Below are positions 63,486 through 64,000 of a stretch of 64,000 bases of DNA, in pieces. Position numbers and translations under genes: made by a program. Within the stretch, counting starts at the first letter, position 1. Each line of letters begins with the position of its first letter. The notes under the pieces are model-generated. The model was not told where the DNA came from. It saw only the letters and a list, made by a program, of their open reading frames with translations, and ran no database searches. Source of the stretch: Holophaga sp. (lineage in GTDB: Bacteria > Acidobacteriota > Holophagae > Holophagales > Holophagaceae); NCBI GenBank assembly GCA_016715205.1, contig JADKBC010000008.1, positions 139,581 to 203,580 on the forward strand. Reading direction: 5' to 3'.

Positions 63486-64000
63486 TCATCCACCAATCGC
63501 TTCGGCTGGATCGATGCTCAGCGCTGCGCGGATCGCCAACACAGAGGCCAGTGCGCATATCACCAGGGTGACCACGAAGGCACGCAATGCATCGGTTGTT
63601 TCCAGGAGGACATACTTGGGAAACACCGGTGCCCAAAGGGTGGCGGCGAATTTACCGACAAAGAATCCGATGACCCCCAAACCTAGCGCCTCCTGCATGA
63701 TCATCGCGGCAATGGTGAATCGGAGTACCAATCAGCTTCCAGTAGGCCTCTCCTTATTTGATCTTGCCGAGGGTCATCGTGTAGATGATGAAGGCTACGA
63801 TGGCTGCGCTGACGACCGCCAGGATGATCAGAAACAGGGCGATCTGCTTGGCCGCGGTGGCGATCAATTTTGCCACCAGGATGTCTTCCATGTCGGTGCT
63901 GGTGTAGGCGGTGAGGTGCTTCCAGCGCTTGATGTTGTCGGCCACCTGACGTGGGTCCTGCCCCTGCTTCACCCTCACCAACACGGCGTTGACCCTTCGG
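63486..64000 (-). pseudogene. FtsX/MacB-type ABC permease, C-terminal part, broken and partial
   Basis: The gene enters from beyond the window edge. An upper piece (64000-63754) ends in AFIIYTMTLGKIK at a TAA; reading on gives WKLIGTP, then another shift near 63725, after which TIAAMIMQEALGLGVIGFFV and three membrane segments follow to the stop at 63486 (ending DPAEAIGG). Together this is the C-terminal permease domain of an FtsX-like protein with one stop and one frameshift. With the ATPase lesion this makes three defects within about 800 bp. Confidence 0.75.

Overview
The window is GC-rich Gram-negative DNA. The organism inferred is a heterotrophic, mildly fermentative bacterium with an outer membrane, probably Acidobacteriota of the Holophaga/Geothrix type. 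The evidence is an Oar-type TonB receptor with a carboxypeptidase-regulatory domain, a LamB porin, outer-membrane-type lipoproteins, an MglA/MglB pair and several PTA/PTB and butyrate-kinase enzymes. The taxon is an inference from gene content, not from a marker-gene comparison.

Layout. 1-6052 (+): tail of an FG-GAP protein, then a probable operon of PfkB kinase, ROK kinase, exported GH31 alpha-glucosidase and exported AGE-family epimerase. 6179-9648 (-): a LacI regulator and a lipoprotein pullulanase. 9649-10038: divergent control region with three related LacI-type operators, one an 18-bp perfect palindrome. 10039-23693 (+): a ten-gene starch/maltodextrin operon (alpha-glucosidase, maltoporin, lipoprotein amylase, MalK, MalE, MalF, MalG, a free-standing CBM41 protein, MalS-like amylase, glucan phosphorylase) punctuated by strong hairpins. 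Pullulanase and amylases would cut the polymer outside or in the periplasm, LamB and MalEFGK would import the products, and phosphorylase, ROK kinase and PfkA (23759-24736) would feed glycolysis.

25089-36695 is mixed: a B12-type radical SAM protein, a DUF2914 protein, a solitary tyrosine recombinase, clpS-clpA, a large Ig-repeat secreted nuclease with a frameshift behind its lipobox, an SDR protein without the usual Tyr, and a phosphate acyltransferase. 36781-47774 reads as a peptide or cyanophycin scavenging locus: RpiR regulator, TonB receptor (frameshifted), exported cyanophycinase, M14 peptidase, isoaspartyl dipeptidase, YfcC-type transporter and M28 peptidase.

47780-61531 holds mainly housekeeping and signalling genes: CapA-like protein, PAS protein, Pta, a fused phosphotransacylase-butyrate kinase, an HD-GYP response regulator, a DMT protein, an LEA-like peptide, RarA, tRNA-Asn, MglA/MglB, DeoC, tRNA-Ser and a YedK/HMCES protein. 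From 61532 to the end the DNA looks decayed: about 1.2 kb without genes, carrying two 56-bp direct repeats, then a broken ABC transporter. Single-base lesions recur at 31295-31299, about 39218, about 63000 and about 63725. They could be real mutations or sequencing errors, and the sequence alone cannot decide.
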